Below, piece by piece: positions 26,306-39,509 of a stretch of 64,000 bases of DNA. How positions within the stretch are numbered: position 1 is the stretch's first letter; each line of letters starts with the position of its first letter. The notes beneath the pieces were generated by a model. It saw only the letters and a program-made list of their open reading frames with translations. It did not search any database and was not told where the DNA came from. Source of the DNA: Macrobrachium rosenbergii (Eukaryota > Arthropoda > Malacostraca > Decapoda > Palaemonidae); contig NC_089782.1 in the NCBI RefSeq assembly GCF_040412425.1, positions 47,363,822-47,427,821 of the forward strand, in the 5' to 3' direction. The translations under genes and the position numbers were made by a program.

Positions 26306-26811
26306 GACATGAATTGGTTGGTGGAGACAGTGAAAAGGGAAACAATGACATGCTTGGTATTTTCCCCTTTTTCCTCTCTGAGAAAAAATTCAAAAACGAA
26401 AATAAAAGAAATTCAGATAACATACTAAGAAAGGCTTTCAAAGACGCGTTTTCTCCTGCTGAAAGCAACAGCAGCAGCAGTCCGTAAATTAGCAGATAAT
26501 ACATCATTCAATATCTTTAAAAACTGTTCTTGTGTTTGTACACATAATATTAGTACCTGTGCAGCAGCCCCTATTGAGAACTGTCGCAAAACTACTCACT
26601 CATCTAGGTGATATGACAATAAAATAAACATACGGGCTTTATTGGTTTGTGACTTTTGGAAAATCTATTTTTTTTAACAATTTCCAAGAGATTTCTTACT
26701 GACAATTTGGGAGTTGCATGATAGATAAATAAACAGATAGATAAAGATATTTTTGAGAATATTAACACATCCACTAAAAACGTAAATTTTAAACGGCATT
26801 ATATATAGTGT
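26306..26811 (+). other. Probable start of intron, no feature seen
   Basis: AT-rich sequence after the splice donor. No exon or repeat recognised apart from a short CAG run near 26466. Confidence 0.55.
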
Positions 26812-26830
26812 ATATATATATTATATATAT

Positions 26831-26926
<96 letters not shown>
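26812..26926. repeat. (TA)n microsatellite
   Basis: TA run with a few CATA interruptions at its left end. Confidence 0.97.
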
Positions 26927-26928
<2 letters not shown>

Positions 26929-27079
26929 TGAAAGACAAGTTTCTCCGGAGATACCGCTGGAGAGTGTCCTCGCTAAATGTTTAATGAAAATTTCCGCAAA
27001 TTGTCAAGCAAGCAACTCGTTCATCCACTCTTCAACTCTGTCCGTTTCTCGGGTCCTGATGAGAGCCGTTGCCACTCCC

Positions 27080-27810
27080 ACAGGACTCCTAAGTCAGGAA
27101 AAACAATGTCACTGACAAGACTTGAAGCAAAAGATCTAAATGAAGAAATGGGGCCATTAAGGGTTAAGGAAAAAGTGTGTCATTAGGACGAGACGCAAAA
27201 ATGTGTGGAAAAATGACGTCACTAAAGAGCTCTTAAAAATTTCTTTATCAAGAAACTATGAAAAAAACGAGACAGTAAGGAGCACTGAGGAAAAATAAGT
27301 AATTAAAGAGTTAAAAACATTATTGCCTCATTAAGAATGAATAAGGTCAAACTTGCGTCATTAACAATGCGCTGTGAGAATGCGGGTTACGAAGAAGTAA
27401 TAAAAAAAAATATTGCGTCATTTAAAAGGAACTGGTAAAATTTCGACAGTAAGAAGAAATAATGGAAAAATCGTCGCGTCAAGGCATTGGAAGTAATCAT
27501 CATTCATAAGCATCTAAAAAAAAAACCCTGACTGACAAGAGACACTTTAAAAAAATGCAGTCTTCAAGCATTTAAAAAATCCACGAAAAAGCGTCATTTG
27601 GAAAAAAAAAAACTCTCGAAATAAATGACATCATTAAGAGACGTGGAAAAATTTGTGTCAATAAAAGGGCAGCGGAAAAGTTTTCCTCATTAAAAGTACT
27701 AAACAAATTTTTCCCTCATTAAAAGTACGAGGAAACTGCTTCCTGTCTGACGAAACAAACAAAATGCGTCATTAAATACACAAGAAAAACATGTCATTAA
27801 AAAGAGAGGC
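27080..27810. repeat. Degenerate GCGTCATTAA minisatellite
   Basis: Variants of TGCGTCATTAA followed by AGG..GAGGAAAAA recur about every 35-50 bp: for example GTGTCATTAGG, TGACGTCACTAAAG, TTGCGTCATTAAC, AGCGTCATTTGG, TGACATCATTAAGAG and TGCGTCATTAAAT. About 15 diverged units, an old array. Confidence 0.65.
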
Positions 27811-28930
27811 AAATTAATAAATGATCGAAGAATTTTTGTAATTTCTGAAAAATAGACGGAATTCACACAACTAAAGAAGATTCATTTCCATTGATCAACT
27901 GGAATTACGAGCTTATAAAGAAGTATGCCAAGAATATTCAAAGATGTCTGTAAAAATATAAAGCTTTTTATGTGAAAAAATTACACTCTATAGTTAACCT
28001 TAGTATTCAAAAGATATCTGTAATCGAAATACTATTTTATTGCAACAAAAACCATTATTTGTTTTCGTCTTGATATTTTGGTTCCTGTCAATTTAAGATT
28101 TCCGGTTTCTGTGACAAGGGAGTTAAGGTATTCAAAGGGGATAAGAAGCCTGATGTAGACCTCTGGACCCTGCGCAAACAAAAAAAGACGTTATCATTGT
28201 TTACTGTCTTCTTTGAATGGGATTCTTATTCTGCAGAAAACTGACTTTTGCTTTCGTCCCGTAAGATTGTTTATACACCAGTTACAATAACATTTAAGAT
28301 TTATGAATTCTGACATCCTTTGGGCTCTAAATCATTTAGCTAAACTCAAAGTCAAACTGACTTATCATTTCCTGATTAAGTGAGACTGCCTCTATCTCAC
28401 TTAACTGACCGGTCAAAAAGAAAAAAGCCTGGAAATAGCCCGAGGTATATTGCAAGAGATTTATTTCCATTACTAAAGTCAAGACAGCATTTGAGGCGTT
28501 CCCACCACCAAGTTTATCGTCTATAAAAACTTGTTCTTTACTTAGCAACTTTCAGGAAGGAAGAGATGCAGGTTTTCAAAATTCGTTCCAGAATTTCGTG
28601 AATACGAAATTCTGGAATTTCGTGAATATCCGTAAAGGGGGACGGCAGGCGGAGGGGAGACCATTTGGAGGCAAGGGTGGGATAGGGACGCAGCATAAAG
28701 TATTCCCTATGAGGCGCACCGTATGTAATAAGCAATTGTTTTTTTTTCTCGGAGTTTCGCCCTGGTTCAGTGGTTCTGTCACTTTTCGTTCATAGCTCTA
28801 CTCTCTTCCAGCTTAGCTGTCCAGCTTCTTGGGCTTTATTTCCTCTTAATGTTCAATCTTCGTCTCTTGACAAACTCTTTGGGACATCCAAAGAATTCTA
28901 AAGATGTGATTTAGTATTCTCATTAAAGTC
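27811..28930. other. Non-coding, no feature seen
   Basis: Unique sequence. A small local direct repeat of GAATTTCGTGAATA occurs near 28590-28627. No gene recognised. Confidence 0.5.
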
Positions 28931-28933
28931 CAC

Positions 28934-28935
28934 AC

Positions 28936-29001
<66 letters not shown>
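28934..29001. repeat. (AAT)n microsatellite
   Basis: AAT run. Confidence 0.97.
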
Positions 29002-29004
<3 letters not shown>

Positions 29005-29339
29005 GTCGAAAGCTGAGAATGAAAAGAAATTATTCCTCGGAGAGTCATGAACGGGTTTCACTGAAAGAATCGTCCAGCGTCATGGAAAAAAATAAATATC
29101 GAGGCATCAATCGAAAAATGAGCTCAGTTTTCAACTCATGAAATGAACGCATCTGAGAAGTCCAACTCACTTTCTTGCTTTGATTTATGAAATTATGAAA
29201 TTTAGGCGTCAACACAGTCACTGCGGCACTTCCGGCCATTCAGTGAAAAGAGGGAGTTGGAGCGGGTGGACAGCAAGGTAAAGAGAGTCAAAAAACAAAG
29301 GATCTAAAGGTGCACTAAGAAGTAATAGTTAGCGAAGTT

Positions 29340-29475
29340 GAACATCAAAATTGGGGAAGGGAAACCAGAAAGGAGGTAAAGTAAAAGGCTAAGAAGTGGG
29401 ACGCTGCAAATACCTTTTAGTAATGCCTACAGTGCACCACGCGAAGTGCACTGGAGGCGCTGCCCCTACGGGTTA
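29340..29475 (+). repeat. Dispersed repeat D, 5'-truncated fragment
   Basis: The blocks GGGACG(C/T)TGCAAA and AGTAATGCCTACAGTGCA, then a C/G-rich GGCGCTGCCCCTACGG, match the 3' part of the repeat at 63046-63735. No coding potential seen. Confidence 0.65.
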
Positions 29476-29479
29476 GTTG

Positions 29480-30317
29480 CTCTAATGACTTTGTAAGTGA
29501 TCTTGTGCTTCATTAAGCAATTACAACGTGCTAAAAGTTTAGAGTTTCTTGTTATTGACGACATCGAAAAAAGTAATTGAATTATAAGTATAAATACAGT
29601 TACGTTAAAGTTAAAGTCGTCCTGGGTCTCTGTAGGCTCATAGGACAGGTGCTGATCTGTTTCTGAGGAGTATAAAAGCTCCTGCGTACGTCCCAAGAGT
29701 TTAGGAACTTGTTCTCTGACAGCCAATAAGTTTACTGGAAATAGGTTTATCGTGAATACATGAACCAATGAACCTAAAAAGGCTCATTTACTCACCTCTA
29801 AGACAACTGTGACAACGGATTAAAGTCTGTTTAATTTAAATTGATTCTAGCACTACATTCGATCCAGCTAACTAAATCTTATTTCGCAAATTAAGCTCTG
29901 GAAACCAGCTACTTCATCTCACTCACAGGATTTTAAGCAGTCTGCAGTAAAATTTCTTGTTCATGGTATCTTTCGTGAGCCTCATCTTTCTCCCTGGTGT
30001 TCCACAAGGCAGTGGTTTAGGTCTCTGTCGATTTCGTACTGTCCTTTCTCTCGATGACTCGGTGTGTTTAGGTTACTGTGCATTTAATGATTCTGAATAC
30101 TTGACAATATCCGATGTAACAGTTATCCTCGGTTTCCAACTTTCTTTTTCATAACTACTAAAGAACGTCATCTAATAATGTGATAATTAGTTACAAGTAT
30201 TTTTCGTAAGGTTTTCTTAGCCTTCAGAGGTGATGGTATGTCCCATGCTTCAAATTCTAGTCTAATTTGACTTACATCTTTCTGGGGGTCAGCAGCCTTT
30301 CGAGATCGTTATCTAAG
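29480..30317. other. Non-coding, no feature seen
   Basis: Unique sequence. The open frame at 29957-30154 has no recognisable domain; its segment GVPQGSGLG resembles the PQGS turn of reverse transcriptases but has no supporting context. Confidence 0.5.
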
Positions 30318-30799
30318 CCTTAGAGCAGAGTTTCCCAAACTTTTTCAGGCTGGCGCCCCCTTGGCTTCCAGATGGATTCCTAGCAACCCCCTCCCGCCGA
30401 TACACACACGCGAGTATTATTATTTTTTTGGGGGGGGGACGGTTTGCTTCAAATTGAAAACAACAATATTAAACTCGAAGATGTATTTCACAAACAATAC
30501 TTAATTTAGTAAACTTGGTCTTCACAATTACTGTTAATGGGATGGGTGTGCTTGGCGCAGGGATATCGGTTTCTCCACATCAGGCTGGAACTCACTAAGA
30601 AGTCGTAGATCCCCACGTTCGGTAATTTTAAGTCTGTGTTTTTTTTTTTTTTTTTTGCTTTTAATTGCTTAAAATTAAATGCTCTTAATGCCACCCTGTC
30701 GCCCCCCAACCACCCCCTTTTGCCTCACCGCCCCCCCGATATCAATCCACCGCCCCCAGGGGGCCGGTACTGCCCACTTTGGGAACCACTGCCTTAGAG
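30318..30799 (+). mobile_element. Non-autonomous hAT element with 8-bp target duplications
   Basis: The element proper is 30326-30791. Its left end CAGAGTTTCCCAAACTTTTT is the inverted counterpart of its right end, AAAGTGGGCAGT-like text closing in TTGGGAACCACTG. This is the CAG-NNNTTCCCAAA terminus typical of hAT transposons. It is flanked by a perfect 8-bp direct duplication, CCTTAGAG (30318-30325 and 30792-30799), the expected hAT target-site length. The interior has no transposase: A/T and G/C homopolymers, including a long T-run near 30640, and C-rich subterminal regions. It is a 466-bp MITE. Confidence 0.9.
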
Positions 30800-30862
30800 G
30801 AGCATTGTTTAAACCTTGACGGATCGTTGTCTAAATTATTCCGGACCGTTGTCTACAAGGTC

Positions 30863-31523
30863 CAGGGATTCTCTAACACAAATTAGTTTTTGTCGGGTTC
30901 CAGCACATGCTGGTGTATGGAAATGAAGCCGACAGATTGGCCAAAGCAGCAGCTCTAGATTTACTTCCAAGGAGGTGTCCTCTTTTATATTAAGATTTCT
31001 TCCCAAGCGTTAGAAAATGTATAATCAATTTGTGTCAAGAGCATTGGAGCAGTATAGGAGAAAATAAAAAGAAATTACGGATGTTATATTTCCTTGGAAG
31101 TATGGCAGTATGCCTAGAAGATGGGAGACGGCTCTTTGCCGCTTAAGGATTGGGCATACTCGCCTAACACACAGCTTTTTGATGGCCGGGGAGTATCAAA
31201 ACTTTTTTGTGAGGATTGTTTGGTCCCCTTGACTGTGAGGCACTTGCTGGCTGAGTGCCCCATTCTTGGGGATATTGGAAGCCGTTACCTCTCTGAGGCT
31301 CTTGGTCGGGATGGCAGGTTCGTCCTTGCCAAGATCCTTGGAGAGAATGTGGTATACGATGCCAAAAAGTATACTGTAACATTTCATTAATTTTCTTTTA
31401 TGTTTTTAATGTTTTTATAGCCGCTATGTTGTTCATTTAAATGCTATCGACGTCAATGACCCAGCTGTCACGATGTTAGATAACTCAAGATCAATCATTC
31501 ATTCATTCATTCAGGGATTCTCT
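30863..31523 (+). mobile_element. 5'-truncated LINE with 12-bp target duplications
   Basis: A CAGGGATTCTCT duplication flanks the insertion (30863-30874 and 31512-31523). The element runs 30875-31511 and ends in an (ATTC)n tail (31487-31511) preceded by GACGTCAATGACCCAGCTGT, a 3' end echoed by short fragments elsewhere in the window. The body keeps only an RNase H end and a C-terminal zinc-knuckle region. This is a standard truncated target-primed insertion. Confidence 0.85.
30887..31390 (+). pseudogene. LINE polyprotein remnant: RNase H end plus CCHC-like knuckle
   Basis: Three frames carry recognisable pieces in order: RVPAHAGVWK, then (shifted) GNEADRLAKAAALD, which together form the conserved RNase H motif PAHxGxxGNExAD; then RWETALCRLRIGHTRLTHSF; then (shifted) FCEDCLVPLTVRHLLAECP, a C-x2-C...H-x4-C knuckle typical of LINE C-termini with an RNase H domain. 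At least two frameshifts and a stop (TGA in the RNase H motif) make it non-functional. The terminal stop is at 31388-31390. Confidence 0.8.
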
Positions 31524-32092
31524 GGACCTAAGTTGTCTACGCCCTACAGGATCGTTTTCTAATCTTTCGTTAGTGTTTCTGAACGTACCCGGGTCGTTAA
31601 CTTTCCAGCAGTTATGGTTTTGGTCACATTCCCAGGATGTCCAACTTCGGCCACATCCCATAAACTAAATCTTAAAATACAGAATTCCTAAACTACATTC
31701 CATAAACTAAATCTTAAAATACAGAATTCCTAGAGAAGCAATACAAGCCTCGAGGAACGTCAGCATCAACGAGTTACTCTTGTTAGCTGCTACGATGTTA
31801 CCCTGGGAAGGTCTGCCTGGCAGTGTAACTGATGCTGATGCCGTAAGTTTAGGAGTGGGGTTGTCGTACTGCTTTCAAGCGCCGTACGTCATTGCCTTTG
31901 CTTGGAAGACCCTGTTGATGACGAAGTACACGTGTATCCACCTTTTAAAATCTATCTCGACTGGTTTGTTATCTGCTTGTTATTGTCTTCTCTCTGCTTT
32001 CACAAGAGATATTTTATTCTACGGAAAGTTGATGGAGATGGAGTGGTTAGTAAGTTTGGCTCCTGGGTAATTTTTGAACATTTCGTGTAATA
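31524..32092. other. Non-coding; short local duplication
   Basis: A 30-bp direct repeat containing CATAAACTAAATCTTAAAAT occurs at about 31657 and 31700. The open frame at 31780-32070 has no recognised domain. Confidence 0.5.
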
Positions 32093-32121
32093 ACAATAAT
32101 AATAATAGTTGCAACAACAAC

Positions 32122-32175
<54 letters not shown>
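32093..32175. repeat. (AAT)n tract left of the fold-back
   Basis: AAT/AAC-type trinucleotides ending at the left arm of the 32176-32342 inverted repeat. Confidence 0.95.
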
Positions 32176-32342
32176 CCACAATTATATAGTAAATATGTTA
32201 CTATTCAAAATATGTAAAATAAACCAAAGACTTTCGAATACTTTTAACGTTAGCACTGATGAGGAACACCGTTCAAGTGTTCGAAAGTCTTTGGTTTATT
32301 TTACATATTTTATATAGTAATATATTTACTATATAATTGTGG
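32176..32342 (+). mobile_element. Fold-back element with hammerhead-like loop
   Basis: Left arm 32176-32240 and right arm 32277-32342 are near-perfect reverse complements, including AAACCAAAGACTTTCGAA and its partner TTCGAAAGTCTTTGGTTT, and CCACAATTATATAGTAAATA outermost. The 36-bp loop plus arm edges contains a hammerhead ribozyme-like core. (AAT)n tracts lie on both sides. It resembles a minimal remnant of a Penelope-like element with inverted terminal repeats, but has no coding sequence, so that origin is inferred. Confidence 0.7.
32256..32286 (+). ncRNA. Hammerhead ribozyme-like core
   Basis: CTGATGA (32256-32262), a 6-bp perfect stem GAACAC/GTGTTC (32264-32269 with 32277-32282) closing a 7-nt loop, and GAAA (32283-32286) are the conserved core and stem II of hammerhead ribozymes in the correct order. 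The GAAA is followed by AGTCTTTGG, which pairs with CCAAAGACT upstream and would form stem III, with CTT as a permitted NUH-type cleavage triplet near 32231-32233. Stem I pairing is not evident, so activity is uncertain. Confidence 0.5.
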
Positions 32343-32385
32343 ATTTTTATTACACATTGTTTTTCACGAAATTGTGAATCTATTA

Positions 32386-32387
32386 GC

Positions 32388-32456
<69 letters not shown>
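32386..32456. repeat. (AAT)n tract right of the fold-back
   Basis: Pure AAT run. Confidence 0.97.
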
Positions 32457-33350
32457 CACCTGCACAGAATCTATGATAATAATGGAATTATCCAAAGGTA
32501 ATAAATAGTAAGCATGATAAGGGAGACGATTGTACACTGGGACAACAGAAATAACATTAATGCCAGCGCAATAGTAATGACGCTAACAAAACAGTAGGTT
32601 AATTTTGATCATTCAAAGAATTTTGAAGAAAATTTTTTTAATCTTGGTAAAATATAAAAATAGGGTCATGTTATATTTTTCCTGCGTAATTTCGGGCGTT
32701 CGGAGATGAAAAACTGTGGTATTGCTAAACAGCAATTAATGTTATGTTTCACAGCGTTTAATTTAGTTTCAAGAAGGTACAGCAACGAAGTAATATTGTT
32801 GCAGTTATATTAGAGTAATCTCAGTATTCAATAATCCAACGCATTTCACAAAACACCAACAAAAAAAATCTGCGCAATAGCACGATCAGACAATGTGGAA
32901 AACAGCACCAAAGTGGAGTGAACAAAAAGAAACGAAACTATAAAATTACAAGTAAGAATCGGGAGCATTCTACCAAGCAGTGCGAGATGAAATGAAATTA
33001 AACTTACCCAAAAAATCCGTCAGAGATTAAACCGGCAAGAAGGGTATTAAAAAGGAATAAACCATTTTCACTTCTCTTTTTCACGATAGCGAGATGGTGT
33101 TATTTTCCCCGAAAGAACCAGTTTTCGGCGCAGGCAGACGCGAAGGAACCCCGCTAAGACGGACGCGTAACTTTCCTCCGTGGTTAGGAAACATAATCTG
33201 GCAGGGTCTGATTCCCGATTCGTTTTGAAAGGGAATCTGCTTTTTTTTTTTTTCTTTTTCGCACAGAGAATAATGAGTGTCAACAAGTCAAGTTGGTTAT
33301 TTGCCTTATTCAAGTGATTCTTCTTTGCGTGCGATTAAATAACCCCGCCC
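32457..33350. other. Non-coding, no feature seen
   Basis: Unique AT-rich sequence with a T-run at 33241-33252. No gene recognised. Confidence 0.55.
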
Positions 33351-33351
33351 C

Positions 33352-33398
<47 letters not shown>

Positions 33399-33535
33399 CG
33401 GAACCTTTCTAGGACACCCACCTCCACTGGGATACTTGTTCTATCCACATCTTGTATTCTCTTTATCCGTACTTAAATCTCTCTCTCTCTCTCTCTCAAT
33501 CTCTCTCTCTCTCTCGAGATTCTCATCCCTTCATT

Positions 33536-33577
<42 letters not shown>
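33351..33577. repeat. (CT)n ... (GA)n inverted microsatellites
   Basis: (CT)n at 33355-33397 and 33479-33517, then (GA)n at 33539-33576. The last two can pair as an inverted repeat around a short spacer. Confidence 0.95.
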
Positions 33578-33578
<1 letters not shown>

Positions 33579-33801
33579 CTTATGAATGCCTTCACGTCGG
33601 TGCAGTGAGGATTACCCTGCCGATGCCGTTTTGTTTTTGAGCGTTCACGTCTCTGTCTGTCTGCCTGTCCACACCCTAGCTGCAACTCACAGCTTCTAAC
33701 TAACAGCTAGGTACACTGGGACCTCAAGAATTAGTACCATTCTTTCATCGCCCGGCCGGGGAAAAACGAACTAGGACTGGCTAGTGAAAGATTATGATGG
33801 G

Positions 33802-33803
<2 letters not shown>

Positions 33804-33888
<85 letters not shown>

Positions 33889-33890
33889 TG
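33804..33890. repeat. (TA)n microsatellite
   Basis: TA run. Confidence 0.97.
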
Positions 33891-35392
<1,502 letters not shown>

Positions 35393-35399
35393 GATATTA

Positions 35400-35575
35400 A
35401 GACCCTTCTATTCCAACAACCCTCCTAGGTTCATTTAACCAGCACTTTCTCATTTTCCTTCTCGTTACTTCCAAAACTGTTTAGAAAGCTATATCCTTGT
35501 ATTCTCTTTAAGTGACCACACCATCTCAACAACTTCAATTCACACTTCACTGTTACAAAGGGCAGTTGGCCCAAC
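35400..35575 (-). pseudogene. LINE reverse-transcriptase C-terminal fragment
   Basis: Minus-strand frame over 35490-35556 reads VKCELKLLRWCGHLKRIQGY. This matches the LRWxGHxxRM segment near the C-terminus of many arthropod LINE polyproteins. Reading on, the frame soon hits stops (LVK*T*EGC). A degraded fragment. Confidence 0.55.
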
Positions 35576-36762
35576 ACCATCGTCCTACATATCAAGTTTG
35601 GCTTTAACAAACACTCCTCATCTCTTCAACAACCTTCCACACAGATCCTAATATCTGTCTTGCTTCATTTTCCTGTGATTTACCTCCAAGGGGCATTGCT
35701 TTCTACCTTTTAGTGTTCAACTGTTCCTTTTCGTCTCTTCCAACCTAACTGTCCAACTTTAACTTTCCCTTCCTCCATTTGTCACCCCTCATTTCAGGAA
35801 TTAAGGGATTCGGTGATTTAGTTCATTACCAGCCTATAACTGAACTCTAAAGTTGTATCTATTCACGATTGTTGCACCCATCCTCCCGCGGTTCACTCTA
35901 TCGAGGTTGCATTTCACTTCCGGGTCTCCCCAGTTATGATTAATCACAATTAAAACAACGAGAGGGATTTCCCTCTTTAATTAGAACAACGGGAGGGATT
36001 TTCCTCTCCATATCTTAATTCCTATGGGTCTGGAGATTACAAGCCTGGCAGGGTTGCCCTTTGTGGAAATTCTTTTTCTGTGGAATATCACTCACAGATG
36101 AAATTACAATATCACTCACAGATGTAATTACGGCAAATGTTACCTTAATTTAGTTCCCTTTTGTTGGTAAATGAAATTTCTATCGCGTATAAAGTGAGCC
36201 ATCCCCTTACACTGAAATATCCTAATTATTCCAGGAAATCGTCTGATTATGTAAGACAATGTAAAAAAATATCATTAAAAAGAGAATTAATCAACAACTG
36301 CAGCAGTCGAAATGTTTGAACACTTGATAACAGTCAGATGGTAAGAAAATGCAACATTAAATGAAAAAAAGAAATATATAAGAAATCAAGACCTGAAGCA
36401 CGACACATCATTTTTGTATGAGAAGACATCGTCAGACTATGCAAAATTAAGAAGAAAAATACGAAATGTAAATAAAAAATTGAATAAATCAAGAAGCGGG
36501 GCATTGAAATATTGAGGAACTGTTTGGGAACGCACACAAAAATTCTGAAATCAATAAATAAATGAAAAAATGAAAACGGATCACAAGATATCTGCAACCA
36601 AGCTCGTTAAAGAACCTCTGATTCTTAGAAGGTAAAAGAAAAAATGTCATTTGGATAAAATATTAACACAATGGGCACTTAATGCCGACATGTTTACAGG
36701 TACATTATTTTAGCTGAATTACTATGACAGACGTGATAAAATTGAATATAAACAGTTACCTT
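35576..36762. other. Non-coding, no feature seen
   Basis: 35576-35800 may extend the LINE fragment but has no clear frame. Beyond that, unique AT-rich sequence. Confidence 0.5.
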
Positions 36763-36993
36763 AGAGGTGCGTTCACACTGCTGGAAAAAATTTCATAAAC
36801 GCACATCGACAAGGTATAGCATACTTGTCACAAACAGGTTGAAAACCAAAGACCGCAAGTGGAGAACGAATCTTTGGCAAACGCTGGATAATCGTCTGAA
36901 GCACAGGTTAGAGCTACCAATAAGTCGTTGACTTGTACTCAACTCGTTTGTGATGTGTGTGCGATGATTTGTAGCAGTGTGGAGGCGCCCTTA
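36761..36993 (+). mobile_element. Harbinger-like MITE, copy 1
   Basis: Inverted ends GAGGTGCGTTCACACTGCT (36764 onward) and AGCAGTGTGGAGGCGCCC (to 36990) sit between TTA triplets on both sides. A TTA target duplication and G-rich outer ends fit PIF/Harbinger-type MITEs. It shares ends and internal blocks (AAACAGGTTG, AAGTCGTTGA) with 50279-50547. About 227 bp, non-coding. Confidence 0.7.
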
Positions 36994-39144
36994 GGTTTTG
37001 ATTTCTTGGGTTAGCTGCTTTTCTGTAGTCCCAAACAATTCAGAACTTTTGAGCCGCCTTTCATTATTTCATCAGGAAAATCACGACTCACAATGAGTTC
37101 CAGTAGACGTCCCCGATATAAATATGTTTTAAGAGTCAAAAGTGACCCATATTTGAAAAACAAGGATTCTTTGATTGGTGAATAACTTTAGTCAACAATG
37201 GATGGCAGAAATTTTTGTAACTAGGAGTACAACAGAAGAAATGGTAGTTTTTTCAAATTCCAGTGATTAATTGACTTTGTAGACTGGCGTCACTTCAGCT
37301 ATAGTTGTTAACGGTGGAAATATTTTTCTTCATATATGAGTGAATAAAAAATCTTGATTTAGACAATGTGACGAAATCTTGCATTCAGTCCATACATATT
37401 TCATGGACACTTCGATTCCTCACGTTCATTAAATTATGAAACTGGTAAAACTGATAAAATGTACATAATTTTAAGAAAGTTATTTTTATCGGTTAGAGCA
37501 AAGATATCACTTTATTTATGTACAAAATCCTCTTCAAGTACCATCTCGGAATTCATAAAGGAACCGTTCTCTCAAGTTAACAAGACGGGGATTGTAAAAA
37601 TCAAATATCGAATTTATAAATTTTCGAGGAAAAATCACGGTGACTGGCCTTTTTTTCAGTCATTGTTGAATTACAAATGTCCTTTTACACGAGGAAAAAT
37701 TTGTCCCCAAATAACTGTCTATACTAGTGCTGGTAATTTTGCTTGATGATTAAAATAATAAAGCATTTTTATGATATGACCTGCTAAAGGTTGAAACCGC
37801 AAGAGAAGTGTTGCTGCAATTCTCCTCTGAAGTGACGCCAGATCCTCCCTTTAAAATGTCAGGTTGAGTGATTCCGGAAATACAGAAGGAAGTATAACAT
37901 TCCACACTGTGGATGTAAACTAAATGAAGGACTGTTCAAACTGGTTGACCTTAAGTTCGGGATTTCCATAAACTATACTCTAGACAGACAGTGCAATCCG
38001 AATGCAGTTAGAAAAATACTCGTTGGCATCGGTAAAATTATTTATGACAAAGTAAGTACATCCATCTAACAGCGTGATTGACCCTTGGTTATTATGCGCT
38101 ACCCAAGAGCAAGGGTCTAGACCGACTGGCCAATGGTTACTGTTGGTAGGTCAGCGCCTTCACTATATAATTTTATACTCTGGCTTTCCTAAAATCTTAT
38201 GAAGGAATTTTCACATAGTTTCCCATCCTTACTAAACAGGAACTTGGTAAACCACCCGCTAGTTTCTAAATAACTCTCTAACGCAGACAGGTGGACAGAT
38301 AAGCAAAGCACGACCGAGACAGAATCATCATGAAGAATCTGTAAACTATCCGCCAGCTTCAGAACAAGCCTACATACAGACAGACAAACAAGTGCAACTG
38401 AGAACAAAAATGACTCAAGGGGAAGTTAAAAGTCCATCAACCAGCGGTTTGATAAATCTGCCTACAAACAGAAAACGAAGAGACGAACTAACCGCATTAC
38501 GCATACGATCTCCCAAAGGCGGTCACGGAGGAATCCGGAATCCCCAGAAAGGAAGGGTATAAAGAATGAAAGAAAGCCGTCTTTCCTCGAGTCCACAATA
38601 CGCTGCTTCAAGGGAATAATTAGAATAACACGTCTAACCTTTGGAAAACACCCCACCTGCTCCCATTTTTCCCCTCACACGGGTGGGTTATATTAACAGC
38701 CAAGTTGATATCTGTGGATCAGCCGCACGGATGGGGTGGGGAGTGATGGAGGGAGGTGAGGTGTAGGGGGATCATGATGGGGAGAAGGGGAAGGGGAAGA
38801 CAGGTGCAGAGGGCAGGGGGATGTAGAGAGGGGAGATACCGACGCCTCGTCTGCCCATCGTATCAAGAGTCGTATATCAAATACAAAACTAACAAAGCGA
38901 TCGTCTTTAAAAATGTAAAATAGGCCTCAGAGATAGAGGCCCGGTTGAAAAGAAGTAGAAAGGCAATTTACTTTCCATCTGACTTTCAAACACAGTACGT
39001 CCATTATTTTTTTTTTTTTCCGAAAGCCAACCCATTACGTACAAGCCTCACGGGCGTATAATTTTACAGTAAACAGCCGAGGACTTGTAATTAGAATCCT
39101 AAAAGTCTAGGCGGGAATCACACAGTTATTTGGTCTTGTAATGA
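36994..39144. other. Mostly unique; one inverted pair and a G-rich tract
   Basis: CTGGCGTCACTTCAG (37286) has its complement at 37833-37847, possibly the ends of a diverged element of about 560 bp. The open frame 37459-37746 inside it has no recognised domain. 38723-38838 is G/A-rich with many GGGG runs. No gene called. Confidence 0.5.
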
Positions 39145-39162
39145 TGTGTGTGTGTGTGTCTA

Positions 39163-39200
<38 letters not shown>
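39145..39200. repeat. (GT)n-(GA)n compound microsatellite
   Basis: GT repeat running into GA repeat. Confidence 0.95.
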
Positions 39201-39203
<3 letters not shown>

Positions 39204-39509
39204 TCCAGCATGTTAATGATGCCTTGCCTTAGAGTAGACTACATGTTTAAAGGTCACCAAACTTCTCGTGCTAGAACATTTCATCCTAAAATTTGTGTGT
39301 TCATCTAATGCTCAACCTCAGCGTCCCTTCATCTCACCTTTGTTTTGTATGGCAGAGTCCCGGTCATAAAACAATTGAATATTTAAACCCCAGATTAGTT
39401 GGTATAAACGTCTATTGTTAGTCATAAAATCAATAGTTTGGGCACCGCTCACCTCACTACATACGAGTGAGCAAACGAGTCAGCAGTATATCATCTGCAT
39501 ACAGGACCG

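Noticed and set aside
29957..30154. GVPQGSGLG segment resembling the PQGS turn of reverse transcriptases.
   Set aside because: No neighbouring RT motifs in any frame; one short match is not enough.
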